DNA from: Pontibacillus yanchengensis
Lineage (GTDB): Bacteria > Bacillota > Bacilli > Bacillales > BH030062
Direction of reading: 5' to 3'
Length of the DNA: 64,000 nt
Assembly: GCF_009856295.1 (NCBI RefSeq)
Contig: NZ_WMEU01000010.1
Span: 1-64,000 of the forward strand
A program made the translations under genes and the position numbers. Below, piece after piece: positions 8,527-17,062 of the stretch. Position 1 is the first letter of the stretch. Every line of letters begins with the position of its first letter. Below the pieces are notes generated by a model. That model saw only the letters and a list, made by a program, of their open reading frames with translations. It searched no databases and was not told where the DNA came from.

Positions 8527-8970
8527 TATATTATCAAAATTAAAACGCTCCACTAAAAAAATCATTTTGAAATGAAATTATCTTCCAAGTTAAGACTTCA
8601 GCTCCCTCTTCACAGTCCTTGTAACATTTTATTTACTTCTAACTATTTGCGCTCCACACACAAACACGTAAATAGGGACGGTTCATGAGTGGTGAAATGG
8701 ATTATCCTTAATTTCATCAGTATTTAAGTTTTTTACTTTTAATAATCCCTTAACTTCTAATTCTGACACCTATAAACCACTTTATTGGAATTTGAATAAC
8801 TTCATTTTCTTTCTACTCCTTATTCTATGTACAAAATGAAGGTTATCGTTACTGGTAGTCCTAAAAAAACTTGAAAAGCATTTAGCCAATCAAGGTTTTC
8901 TTACTCTTTCTTTGTGTATTTGGCATTTAATTTATGTATGAAATGGCAGTATGTTTTTTGTATATAAAAT

Positions 8971-9019
8971 AGACCGCAAAATAAAAGTTTTGTATAAAAC
9001 TTTGCATATTTTGCGGTCT
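8971..9019 (-). terminator. Long hairpin terminator
   Basis: AGACCGCAAAATA and TATTTTGCGGTCT form a 13-bp stem, with a second stem AAAGTTTT/AAAACTTT inside. T-rich sequence follows on both strands. On the minus strand it comes after the 9082-9429 gene and 33-bp repeat copy 4. Confidence 0.7.
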
Positions 9020-9040
9020 GTTTCTTTTCTGTTTAATCCA

Positions 9041-9073
9041 GCGCCCGACTCATGAAGACTTGAATTCAAGATA
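9041..9073 (+). repeat. 33-bp repeat, copy 4
   Basis: Begins GCGCCCGACTCATG and ends GACTTGAATTCAAGATA. It starts 8 bases after the stop codon of the minus-strand gene at 9082-9429. Confidence 0.7.
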
Positions 9074-9081
9074 TTTACTAA

Positions 9082-9429
9082 TTAGTCACTAATACTACCA
9101 GTAAGAAACTCTACTTCTTTTGGAAATTCGCTTTGATAGCATAGCAATGCACGCCGAGAATTACCTGCTTTACATACTAAAATAACTTTATTAAAGGCTA
9201 TATCCTTTTGTTTTAAAACTTCCAAAGAAAAACGAGCATTTTCCAAAGTGTGCTGTGGTTTATATCCACCAGACGGGAGTATATATGGGGCTAAACTTTG
9301 TTTATATAAAGTAACTGCCTTTTCTATTAGTTGTGGATGATCAGCACCCGGAACTAAAATCACATCTGCTGGAGAAATATCAGTTTCTACGAAAATGAAA
9401 TCAGTAATACAATCAAACGGATAAGTCAT
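9082..9429 (-). pseudogene. YdcF/DUF218-like protein with internal deletion
   Basis: This ORF of 115 residues resembles the YdcF/SanA (DUF218) family, membrane-linked proteins of cell-envelope biology that are usually near 200 residues. It keeps VILVPGADH, the LPSGGYKP glycine loop, the HTLENARFS motif and the VILVCKAGNSRRA segment. In intact members about 45 residues lie between the glycine loop and the T-x-E-N motif; here they are directly joined, so an in-frame internal deletion is likely, and the C-terminus is also cut short. GAGGAAG precedes the ATG, so it can still be translated, but it is probably not functional. Confidence 0.65.
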
Positions 9430-9486
9430 TAATACTTCCTCTTATATTCTTTATTTCTAAATAAGCTCGATAATTAGAATGAGATA

Positions 9487-9684
9487 TTACATTAGAGCAT
9501 CTCGCAAATTAACGATATTATTTGGATTAACATCCCATTTACTCATAAGCTCCTGTTGTCTTATTTTCAAATCTTTATATGGTTCTTCAATTACTTCGAT
9601 TTCATTAAACCTATTATCAAATACATTAGCACCTTTAATCTCTTCACATACAATTTTAACATTTATATCCATATAGATGATCAT
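9487..9684 (-). CDS. Hypothetical protein fragment, about 65 residues
   Basis: An unrecognised, soluble ORF (core VIEEPYKDLKIRQQELMSKW) upstream of the YdcF-like gene on the same strand. A longer reading to 9720 would start inside the terminator hairpin at 9708-9740, so an internal start near 9684 or 9672 is more likely. No good ribosome-binding site is visible. It may be the remains of a larger gene. Confidence 0.35.
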   Translation of the reverse strand: MIIYMDINVKIVCEEIKGANVFDNRFNEIEVIEEPYKDLKIRQQELMSKWDVNPNNIVNLRDALM

Positions 9685-9707
9685 AAGAATTAATCTCTGT
9701 TCTAAAT

Positions 9708-9740
9708 AAAAAAGACGCAAATTCTATTAAAGATTCGCGC
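9708..9740 (-). terminator. Terminator adjoining 33-bp repeat copy 5
   Basis: On the minus strand GCGCGAATCTTTAATAG pairs imperfectly with AGAATTTGCGTC and is followed by six T. Same layout as at 6684-6719. Confidence 0.55.
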
Positions 9741-9769
9741 CCGAATATGGGACACTTGAATTTGAGGTA
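9737..9769 (+). repeat. 33-bp repeat, copy 5
   Basis: Begins GCGCCCGAATATGG and ends CACTTGAATTTGAGGTA. It separates the 9082-9684 genes from the plus-strand membrane gene at 9859. Confidence 0.65.
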
Positions 9770-9858
9770 TTCCCTCCTTCCTATAAGTAAACAACTTTAC
9801 GAAACGATTGAGAGAACTTATTCGTAAATATACTAAAGACCTAAGAAAGGAGATCGTT

Positions 9859-10275
9859 ATGAATCGTTATTTGTATTATGCATTTTGGACAATCATCATT
9901 GGGGTAACCCTTTACTTTGGTAACGAACTGAGTCATTCTATAAAAGAAAAAGTATCAACAACTGGAAGGACCATGCCCAATCTTGTTTTTCAAAGAATCT
10001 ATCCTATATTTATCGGTATGGTCTTAAAGTTCCCTAGACTATGGGAGCAAAGACATGAAACAATTTGGGGCCTTGATCTCCCCAAGCTACTTATAATAGG
10101 GATACCAAGTGGCTATATAGCTTTAACTTACATTTGGGCATCTATCCCCCTCGACATTCCGAGACCTTTTCTATGGTATATTATGACTAAAGGAGGCTCT
10201 AGTCTTATTACGGTTCCTGGAGTAATTTTTGGTTATGTAGTAATTGGAAGTTTTCGCGTTTCTAAGAAAAGTTAA
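9859..10275 (+). CDS. Membrane protein of unknown function, 138 residues
   Basis: An integral membrane protein with probably four helices: about residues 4-22 (YYAFWTIIIGVTLYFGN), 45-62, 74-98 (LIIGIPSGYIALTYIWA) and 112-132. I do not recognise a family. The start at 9859 was chosen because AAAGGAG lies 6 bases upstream; an earlier in-frame ATG at 9808 has none. It is on the plus strand, unlike most genes of this part of the region, and a small membrane peptide follows at 10501. Confidence 0.65.
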   Translation: MNRYLYYAFWTIIIGVTLYFGNELSHSIKEKVSTTGRTMPNLVFQRIYPIFIGMVLKFPRLWEQRHETIWGLDLPKLLIIGIPSGYIALTYIWASIPLDIPRPFLWYIMTKGGSSLITVPGVIFGYVVIGSFRVSKKS

Positions 10276-10500
10276 ACCACATAGTCCATGATAGATAAAT
10301 CTTCCTTCTTTAACTCAAATATTAGAACATTTTCAAGTTATTGACCTAATAAGGGCTTCCCTTATTCCAGAAAAGCGTACTATTTTTGGTTATATTTAAT
10401 GCATAGTTATTTGTTTTTCCAGGCTCCTCTCCCAGAGCCGATTCAGGCCGAGGTTCCAAGTGATAGCCCAGCGAAAACAGTAGGAAAGGGAGTGGTAGTT

Positions 10501-10614
10501 ATGAAAGAAATGTTTACCAGTCTTAAAGGTTTGCAGGTTGTGATTCAAGTAATAGCTTTAGCAGTAAATTTTGCTATTTTCAATAACTCCATCGTTGGGT
10601 TACCTGGAAAATGA
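10501..10614 (+). CDS. Putative 37-residue membrane peptide
   Basis: A short ORF with one hydrophobic helix (GLQVVIQVIALAVNFAIFNN). GGGAG lies 8 bases before the ATG. The reading frame stays open upstream to 10399 (PLPEPIQAEVPSDSPAKTV), in a stretch visibly richer in GC than its neighbours, so it may be the tail of a truncated larger gene instead. Function unknown. Confidence 0.35.
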   Translation: MKEMFTSLKGLQVVIQVIALAVNFAIFNNSIVGLPGK

Positions 10615-10721
10615 AATGACTTTATAATAAAATTTGTTTAGTCTATCATGACTTAAAATATGTGTACTTTTAAAATGAATGTTTGAATTTTATTTGAAAG
10701 ATTTTTGTAGATATCTACAAA

Positions 10722-12536
10722 CTATCCTTCGATCACTTCTCCTCCTGATGCCTTTACTAATTGATTAATGAATTGTACAATTTCATGATCTATTTCTTCT
10801 TTTTCCATTGATTTAGCTATTTTTGTAGAATCCCTTTTTTCTTTATATTTTCTTGCACCTTCTTCAGAAATATTTTTCGCATTATTTATAGCAAGTTTAG
10901 GGTCATATCTATACTCTTCTTCATCTATGCTATTTTGGTTTAAATTCAATACTTTCTCTACTTTATCAATAGAAAAGTAATTCTCTATCTCACCTTTTTC
11001 CAAGATAAATATATGATTTTCATTTACATTAAACTCATTTATAAGAGAACTTTTTAGAGTATTAACTCTTTCAGAACTATGGAAATCTGTATCGAGTAAT
11101 ATTAAAAAATTAACATTAAAATCTTTTATAACTTTAACGTTTGCATAGTATTCTGCGTTTTGACAACCCTTCATATCGACAAAGTAAATCCCTAACTCTT
11201 TATGATTATAACCAAGTTTGCTAAACCAAACTTTTAGCGCATTAACGTCAGCTATACCTTCAACCAAACAACAAACTTTTCCTGTCATTAGTTGACTAAC
11301 TTGTACTACTTCACCTAAATCTTCTTTTACATCTTCTATATCTAATGCTTGAGTAGTAGAAGTCTTTCCTTCTTCTCTTAATAATAAAACTACCTGATCT
11401 AAGTCACCTTCATCCATAAATAATGTAGAGTGAGTAGTTATTAGTGCTTGACTTCCATCTGAAATAAGCTCTTTAATTGAATAGTAGAGGTCTCTTTGTG
11501 CTGATAGATGCAAAAATGCTTCTGGCTCTTCTATTAAATATAAATATTTATCGGTATTTCCTAAATGTTCCTGGGTTTCTGTAGGGTTACTTATCTTCTT
11601 ATTTATATCACTTTGAGCACGTATTATAGCCATCAATACAGACCTTTGAAGACCATTTCCTCTTTGGGACAGTGGTGTTTTCACACCATGCTCATCTTCT
11701 ATATTCATTTCGAAGCTAAAACTTTTAGATATATCAAGTGGACTAGCTTGTTGAGAAAGATTGAAGGTGTTTCCTTGAGATAATAGTTTTTCCTCTACAA
11801 TATTTAGAATGCTTTCGTTAACATTCTTCATTTTTTCTTCAAGAAAAGTTATAGCCTGAACTCCCTCCTCATCTTGTTGTAGTAATTTTCTTATTCCAAC
11901 TCTAAACAAACTACCAAACGCCGAAGAGTCAGAGGTCATTTTTTGTTCATTTTCAGGATCTTGAGCTGCAGGCACAGTGATCACCTCCGGAAAATACTCT
12001 TCAACTTCAGACCATTTTTTTGTTATATCAATCCATACATTTGTTCCTTTTAATTCTTCAATTACATTTCTTACTCTGGTTTCAAGTTTTTTTACCTCTT
12101 CTGGATCAGAAGGCTTGGTTTTTGGAAACTCAACATCTAAGCTTTTTCCAATATTTTTAATATTATTATACCCATTTAGTTCTTCTTCCTCCGGAGGTAT
12201 AAATTCTTTTAGACATTCAATATATTTTGTTATTTTAGATGAAATATTTTTATATGTAATTTTAAATATAGCTTTGTTTTCTAATTTAAATTCTTCAGGT
12301 AAATTAAAATGATCTTCAAAATGTATGCAAATTTCAGTTTCAACTCCTTCTTGGGAATCAAAAGGAAAATCACTTAACTCAAAACTTCTTTTTGAAAAAA
12401 ACGTTTCAATCGCCTTTATTAAATTAGACTTTCCTACATCATTTCTTCCTACCGTACACATCAAATCTTCTGTAAACCTTATCGCAGCTTCATCAATACT
12501 ACGAAAATTGTTAATCTTAATTTCTGTAATTTTCAA
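10722..12536 (-). CDS. OLD-family ATP-dependent endonuclease
   Basis: A 604-residue protein with an N-terminal ABC-type ATPase and a C-terminal TOPRIM nuclease, the layout of the phage P2 OLD family, whose members often act in phage defence. Visible are the Walker A loop GRNDVGKSNLI (about 30-40), the signature SQRGNGLQRS, Walker B YLIEEPEAFLH, the H-loop ITTHST, and in the TOPRIM part LVEGIADVNAL and LLDTDFHSS. The TTG start at 12536 is preceded by GGAGGT at 7 bases; the earlier TTG lies inside that ribosome-binding site. No UvrD-like helicase gene (GajB) adjoins it, so it is not a Gabija pair. Confidence 0.88.
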   Translation of the reverse strand: MKITEIKINNFRSIDEAAIRFTEDLMCTVGRNDVGKSNLIKAIETFFSKRSFELSDFPFDSQEGVETEICIHFEDHFNLPEEFKLENKAIFKITYKNISSKITKYIECLKEFIPPEEEELNGYNNIKNIGKSLDVEFPKTKPSDPEEVKKLETRVRNVIEELKGTNVWIDITKKWSEVEEYFPEVITVPAAQDPENEQKMTSDSSAFGSLFRVGIRKLLQQDEEGVQAITFLEEKMKNVNESILNIVEEKLLSQGNTFNLSQQASPLDISKSFSFEMNIEDEHGVKTPLSQRGNGLQRSVLMAIIRAQSDINKKISNPTETQEHLGNTDKYLYLIEEPEAFLHLSAQRDLYYSIKELISDGSQALITTHSTLFMDEGDLDQVVLLLREEGKTSTTQALDIEDVKEDLGEVVQVSQLMTGKVCCLVEGIADVNALKVWFSKLGYNHKELGIYFVDMKGCQNAEYYANVKVIKDFNVNFLILLDTDFHSSERVNTLKSSLINEFNVNENHIFILEKGEIENYFSIDKVEKVLNLNQNSIDEEEYRYDPKLAINNAKNISEEGARKYKEKRDSTKIAKSMEKEEIDHEIVQFINQLVKASGGEVIEG

Positions 12537-12684
12537 AAATTTTACCTCCAATGAGTAATAACTACAATAATAAGCCCAATTTAATACATACTTTTTTTAC
12601 CATATATACGAATAAATTTTACCATATCCTATTTTATATTTGGAGATTGAATATTTAATTGTCATGTATTGCTTCTTATAGTTT

Positions 12685-12717
12685 TATCTCGAAATCGAGT
12701 CTTCCATATTATGGCCC
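12685..12717 (-). repeat. 33-bp repeat, copy 6 (inverted)
   Basis: The only copy on the minus strand; read there it ends GACTCGATTTCGAGATA. Together with copy 7 it forms an inverted pair with overlapping outer ends, upstream of the OLD gene. Confidence 0.55.
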
Positions 12718-12744
12718 TAAACAAGAAGACTTGGATTTGAGATA
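12712..12744 (+). repeat. 33-bp repeat, copy 7
   Basis: Ends GACTTGGATTTGAGATA; the left part is diverged. It faces copy 6. The rest of 12745-13069 shows no convincing gene. Confidence 0.55.
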
Positions 12745-13069
12745 ATTGAATAAATACTATCCTTTTATACATTTAAATGGGCATTTATTTATTCCACCTT
12801 TCTAATAAACATACTGCCAAAACCTACATAGAATAAATGACATATTCAAACATGTCACACAGTTATTATGATCGTCACTCTAAGTAAGACGCATTGATTT
12901 AACTGGAAAATAGTGTTTCATTTTATCAAGCAATAATTGTTTCATACTATTTAGAGGTCATAATTGAATAATTCTATTACAAATAAAGTTACATATTCAG
13001 TTTCAAATTATATTACAAATAATATTGAGAAAGTATTTAACACCTCTTCAGGTCGCAAAATTCTCTTTT

Positions 13070-13130
13070 ACACCAAGGCTTTTGCGAGCTTTTGTTATTT
13101 TCAGACTAATTTGCTTTGGTGTTTTTGCTC
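13070..13130 (+). terminator. Possible terminator hairpin
   Basis: ACACCAAGGC and GCTTTGGTGT pair around a long loop and are followed by TTTTT. No gene directly precedes it on the plus strand, so its role is unclear. Confidence 0.35.
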
Positions 13131-13267
13131 CCTCCAGCCCCTTTTATGGAGATATAATATACAAAATGGCTGATTAGAAGTTACTTTAATGGCAAAAAAC
13201 AAAGTGTAATTGCTCCCGAAAAGGTTATAATTGTATTATGTTGTAAAAATATGTTAATTAATGCCAT

Positions 13268-13305
13268 AAAAATAACCACTCTTTGGAATCTTTAGTGGTT
13301 TTTGA
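13268..13305. terminator. Bidirectional terminator
   Basis: AACCACT and AGTGGTT form a short stem with T-rich sequence on both strands. It lies about 110 bases downstream of the stop of the 13407-14948 gene. Confidence 0.5.
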
Positions 13306-13406
13306 GTTTAGGTTTAATTTAATTTGGGGAAAGTAAATCTGGTGAAACATTAAATCAACACGAATAAGCCGTTTATCGCTTCTTTAAAAAACAGAAGGGA
13401 AACAGC

Positions 13407-14948
13407 TTATAAGTCCTCTAACCAATTGTAGTAAACGTTATTATTAGAGATTTTCTTATTTAGTTGTGTAGCTTTTTGTGTTGTGTCCAGAGGAGAAGTT
13501 TTCTTTCTAGAGTAAGTTTTCTTTCTGAAGAAGCGTATTACTTCTTTGCTCTTTCTGGTAGCTTCTTCTATAGACTGCTTTTTGGAAAGAATGTGATTCT
13601 TAGCATTAGATACTATGACTTCCCTTACCTCTTCATCGGATAACATAGAAGGAGATGGTGTTATATCGTTCATTTCACATTCAGAGATAAAGGCATCTCT
13701 TATTGCAGTGCCATGTTTATCGAAAACGGACTGTATTGATTCTTGCAGTTCATTCCAATGGTTATCTTCCGAAGATGAAAATATAACATCATAGGCATAT
13801 TGAATTAATTGGATATCCTGGTCTAAGAGAACTTTGTGTTCATCGGAAGAATATGTGATGAAATACCGAATTAAAGCCGGTAGATCTAAGGATATATAAC
13901 TTGATTCTTTTCCAGTTTCTTTTGTTTCACTACGAATAGAGCCAAGTATTACATCTTTAATTTCCTCTAATAAATAGAAATCATTAAAGTAATTCACGGC
14001 TTTACCAATAAGATCATAATAGATGATTGATTCTTTTTTATCTTTAAAGTATTTGTTTAAAGTAACTCGATATATCTCCAATCCTGCAGTTCCGAATTTT
14101 TCCATGAGTTCATTTTTCTTACTGATGAATAGATTGATAGTGTCTTCGCTCATATCTTCATAAAAAAACAGACTTCGGTTAGCTAACAGACGTATTTCTT
14201 CTTCACCAGCCTTATTGCCAATCGGTTTTTTATCGAAATGCTTTGCGTTTATTTTTAAGCCAATAACGTGTTTTTTCTTAAGGTACTTACTTGTTCGCTG
14301 TTTTTTATCGTTCTTGTAACCAAAGATGTGATGGAACTTCTTTTGGTAACCATTCTCCTTAACATCCACATAATTGTTAGACTCCTCCCCTGGAAGAGTA
14401 ACTGATATTAAACCAAGCTCTAATAACTTGAAAAGGTCTTCTGTTAAACTTTTGTAGTCGTCATAAATGGTAAGACCACATTTAAGGTCGTGCAGCTTAT
14501 TTTTATAAAGGTTTTCAATGTATATTCTTGTGCGTTGGTTATACACATTTGAAGTGAGAATGTAATAGAATAAACGACTTTGGTTTTTGCTTAGATTACG
14601 TACTTCTGGAGAATGTAGTACTTCCAGATGTTTTTGGTACGTACTCTCACCATTGGAGGATACGTGAAAATGAGAAACATAATAACCATTTTCATAAGTT
14701 AATAGTTCCTTCCCTTTGTATCGTGTATTGAACAGTTCGAAGAGTATTCTCTTAAGAGTACGGCGGTCCCATTTCATTAACTTACGAACATGTACTAAAT
14801 CTATGTGCAAAGTACCGTCTCGATCTATATAAGGGGTTAGAGTTACTATTAAGTCTATAGCACTTTTAGAGATAGATAGTTTATTAGTTGAATAATCTCT
14901 AAGAAGCCCCTTATTTAATTTAGGTATATAGCTGTTGAAGTTTCCCAT
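13407..14948 (-). CDS. Large hypothetical protein, possibly DNA-binding
   Basis: A 513-residue soluble protein that I do not recognise. The N-terminus (about 35-80) contains a likely winged-helix segment, VRKLMKWDRRTLKRILFELF; the last 60 residues are strongly basic (RFFRKKTYSRKKTS). Both features would suit a replication initiator or regulator of a mobile element, but no family motif proves it. AGGGG precedes the ATG. The leader holds a hairpin with T-run ending 36 bases before the start codon and, further up, a 24-codon ORF, an arrangement that resembles attenuation control. Confidence 0.7.
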   Translation of the reverse strand: MGNFNSYIPKLNKGLLRDYSTNKLSISKSAIDLIVTLTPYIDRDGTLHIDLVHVRKLMKWDRRTLKRILFELFNTRYKGKELLTYENGYYVSHFHVSSNGESTYQKHLEVLHSPEVRNLSKNQSRLFYYILTSNVYNQRTRIYIENLYKNKLHDLKCGLTIYDDYKSLTEDLFKLLELGLISVTLPGEESNNYVDVKENGYQKKFHHIFGYKNDKKQRTSKYLKKKHVIGLKINAKHFDKKPIGNKAGEEEIRLLANRSLFFYEDMSEDTINLFISKKNELMEKFGTAGLEIYRVTLNKYFKDKKESIIYYDLIGKAVNYFNDFYLLEEIKDVILGSIRSETKETGKESSYISLDLPALIRYFITYSSDEHKVLLDQDIQLIQYAYDVIFSSSEDNHWNELQESIQSVFDKHGTAIRDAFISECEMNDITPSPSMLSDEEVREVIVSNAKNHILSKKQSIEEATRKSKEVIRFFRKKTYSRKKTSPLDTTQKATQLNKKISNNNVYYNWLEDL

Positions 14949-14984
14949 TTATTTATCCCCTAATTAAAACGAATCTAATGACAT

Positions 14985-15036
14985 AAAAAAAGCATCACTA
15001 ACCAGGTGAATACAGGTTCACCTAGATAGCGATGCT
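14985..15036 (-). promoter_or_regulatory. Leader hairpin with T-run (hairpin family copy 3)
   Basis: On the minus strand AGCATCGCTATCTAGGTGAA pairs with TTCACCTGGTTAGTGATGCT and seven T follow. It is preceded by GCGAA, like the GCGGA of copies 4 and 5. It lies 36 bases before the 13407-14948 start codon. Confidence 0.6.
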
Positions 15037-15147
15037 TTCGCTTTATGAAAAATAAATTTGAATGTATTTTTAATTGCCTTTCTTATTAAGGAAATTTTAC
15101 TACAAATATGTTACTTTTTTCAACCCTAAAATTAATTTAAGTTAATT

Positions 15148-15222
15148 TCAAAGTTTCCTTCCATCAATAATAGCATCTAATAGTTCTTTTTCGGTATCAT
15201 TTATTTTCATAATGATTACCAC
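15148..15222 (-). CDS. 24-residue ORF, leader peptide or gene remnant
   Basis: GTG start with AGGAG 8 bases upstream. The last 16 residues, DTEKELLDAIIDGRKL, match the C-terminus of the 150-residue protein at 1306-1758 at 12 of 16 positions. It could be a translated leader peptide upstream of the hairpin at 14985, or the surviving tail of a second copy of the 1306 gene. The good ribosome-binding site favours translation. The stretch 15240-15600 otherwise shows only scraps of decayed coding sequence. Confidence 0.4.
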   Translation of the reverse strand: MVIIMKINDTEKELLDAIIDGRKL

Positions 15223-15613
15223 AATCACCTCTCCTGTCTTTTAACATATATTCCTTAACAAGTTTATATACATATTGTTAAAGTGTTTAAACTAAAAGAT
15301 AAAATATTGTATTTAGCAGAAAGGAAGAGGTTTCAAGTATATCTGGTATATCATCTTAGTCAGAAGCAAAGATCTTTTCCGGTATCATCACTAGTTAAGC
15401 CGGTCACGATGATATCTTTAGCATTAGGTACTTACACAAATCCTTTAAGCAATTAAATACTAAATGTTCCCCAGGTGTACATAACTAATCTTCTAAATAT
15501 TTAGAGAACAACTTTCTTAGTCTAAGATTGAATTTTTTTGTACTTATGATTGCCAAAAATCATAGTATAGAATATATTTGAAATAAGAGATAGTTAAAAA
15601 TAATAAAACACTC

Positions 15614-15686
15614 GCGGAAGCACCGCTAATTTTATCTTGTTGGAGAACTCATTGTTTTCCAACAAGATAGTTAGTGGTGCTTTTTT
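15614..15686 (+). promoter_or_regulatory. Long hairpin with T-run (hairpin family copy 4)
   Basis: AGCACCGCTAA pairs with TTAGTGGTGCT, and TCTTGTTGGA with TCCAACAAGA inside; six T follow. It begins GCGGAAGCACCGC, where GCGG and CCGC could also form a small competing stem. The nearest downstream gene starts at 15926; 15687-15925 has no gene. Confidence 0.6.
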
Positions 15687-15925
15687 ATTGGAATATTGAA
15701 GGTTATCAATCATATCAATTATTGAAGTTGTACTTTAACAGCGGTTCACCAAGATTCCTCTCAGGTTCGCACCTGATTTTCATAACTGCAGTTAACTAAA
15801 TATTCTATAACTTTATTCCTTGCTTGGATAAATAAATTAATACCTTTTATTGAACAGGATTAGGGAAGCACGCCCCTTAAAACATGGGGGTGTTTTATAT
15901 GATAAAACAGAAAGGATGAGTAAGA

Positions 15926-16147
15926 ATGAAGAACAAAATTGGGAATGTTCTTTTCCTTCATTCAGCTAACAATGCTGTACATCATTTAGAATCACAAAGA
16001 AAATCTTGTACACACAAAACAATTGTTGTTGATTCCTTGAACAGAATTAATCGCGATATCATTAACATTTATTATTTTCGTTCACTTATAAATCAACACA
16101 ACTCAAATCTAATCGTACTTAACGGAGGTGAGCAGTTTGGAAAATAA
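15926..16147 (+). CDS. Hypothetical 73-residue protein
   Basis: A small unrecognised ORF, Asn- and His-rich, without membrane segment. AAAGG lies 10 bases before the ATG. Its end overlaps the start of the next small gene by 11 bases. It stands where the first of two recombinase units begins and has no counterpart in the second unit. Confidence 0.45.
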   Translation: MKNKIGNVLFLHSANNAVHHLESQRKSCTHKTIVVDSLNRINRDIINIYYFRSLINQHNSNLIVLNGGEQFGK

Positions 16148-16316
16148 GAACTCACATATTGTAGAGCGTTTTTACTCACAAGACAAAGAAACTGATTTTA
16201 TATCTGTTTTGAACTTAATCATTAATAATAAAATTGATGACCTTGTCCATAATGCTAGTAAGGTAAACACTGCTACATTTCAATACAGTAAGAAAGGAAA
16301 TGAAAATAACAAATGA
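16137..16316 (+). CDS. Small recombinase-partner protein, copy 1
   Basis: A 59-residue protein starting at TTG, supported by GGAGGTG 6 bases upstream. It is a paralogue of the 58-residue protein at 17159-17335: both have an N-terminal acidic part, a central helix ending DDLVHNA or ENLVHNA, and the shared tail KVNTAT. Its stop codon overlaps the start of the decayed recombinase at 16313, as in the intact unit. The function is unknown; coupling to the recombinase suggests a helper role in recombination or its control. Confidence 0.55.
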   Translation: MENKNSHIVERFYSQDKETDFISVLNLIINNKIDDLVHNASKVNTATFQYSKKGNENNK

Positions 16317-16744
16317 GACATGCTGTGTACATTCGAGTTTCAACGGATAAGGAAGAAAAAAAGCATCATTATAATACCAGAAAGACTTATTCTTAAGATA
16401 TATAGAGGAGCAGGGGTGGGACATCTACGAAATATATGTAGATGTTCAAACAGGAACGACTGCAAAGAGGAAAAACCTTCAAAAGATGATTGAAGACTCT
16501 CAAGAAAAAATTTTGATGTGATTGTAGCTGAAGAACTCTCTCGTTTAGCACGTGGAGAACTTTCCTACGAAATCAAAAACCTTTGTGAAAATCAGAGAAT
16601 TCTCATCATCACCTTAGTTAATACAATCAATACACTGAAGGTAACACAAACATGTTTGGTCTATACTTTTCTGGCCAAACAATCGAACGTACTATTTACG
16701 TTATGGCATAAAAACGAAAGTTTAAATCTCAAAAGTTTATTCTA
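16313..16744 (+). pseudogene. Decayed serine recombinase, copy 1
   Basis: Begins ATG-AGA-CAT and encodes VYIRVSTDKEE, the catalytic-serine segment of a serine recombinase, then loses frame. Fragments in other frames match the intact gene at 17332 closely (WDIYEIYVDVQTGTTAKRK, then ELSRLARGELSYEIKNLCEN with a codon missing from RNGEL). The matching sequence ends after about 370 bases, so only the catalytic domain remains. It is a frameshifted and truncated duplicate. Confidence 0.8.
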
Positions 16745-16786
16745 GCGTAAATATTATCATAATGATCATAAAAGGTAGGGATTGAT

Positions 16787-17029
16787 ATGTATAATACTGT
16801 TGCAGTACCAATAAAATGGAAATCGATATTGTATATTAGGGTGGCATCTAAACCTCAAGTGACATCGAATAGTTCAAAATCAAAATACAATAAGGGGCTT
16901 CGAACTGTTAGGATCGGTAATACACCGTATGTCCTACCTGAACAACTTTTAACACCTAAATATAGTTATGAGAATCGGTTTCATGGATATAGTATCTTAA
17001 AGGAAAAAATGCTGAATAGAATTAAGTAA
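16787..17029 (+). CDS. Hypothetical 80-residue protein
   Basis: An unrecognised small basic protein with AGGG 6-7 bases before the ATG. The segment ILYIRVASKP recalls the first strand of a serine recombinase, but no catalytic serine follows, so any kinship is weak. It may be a remnant of the decayed unit or an independent small gene. Confidence 0.4.
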   Translation: MYNTVAVPIKWKSILYIRVASKPQVTSNSSKSKYNKGLRTVRIGNTPYVLPEQLLTPKYSYENRFHGYSILKEKMLNRIK

Positions 17030-17062
17030 AACATGTAAAATCGAATATCTTTAATATAAATC

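Noticed and set aside
8660-8700. REP-like element around AGGGACGGTT
   Set aside because: Only one short match to a common Firmicute repeat; no second arm or second clear copy was found in the window.
12964-13173. 69-codon plus-strand ORF
   Set aside because: Low-complexity Asn/Ile start, no ribosome-binding site, and it covers a terminator-like hairpin.
10722-14948. Gabija-like two-gene defence system
   Set aside because: The OLD protein could be GajA, but the neighbouring 513-residue protein has no Walker or UvrD motifs, so GajB is missing.
16787-17029. Third serine recombinase remnant
   Set aside because: ILYIRVASKP recalls the first strand but the catalytic serine and the following motifs are missing; one short match is not enough.
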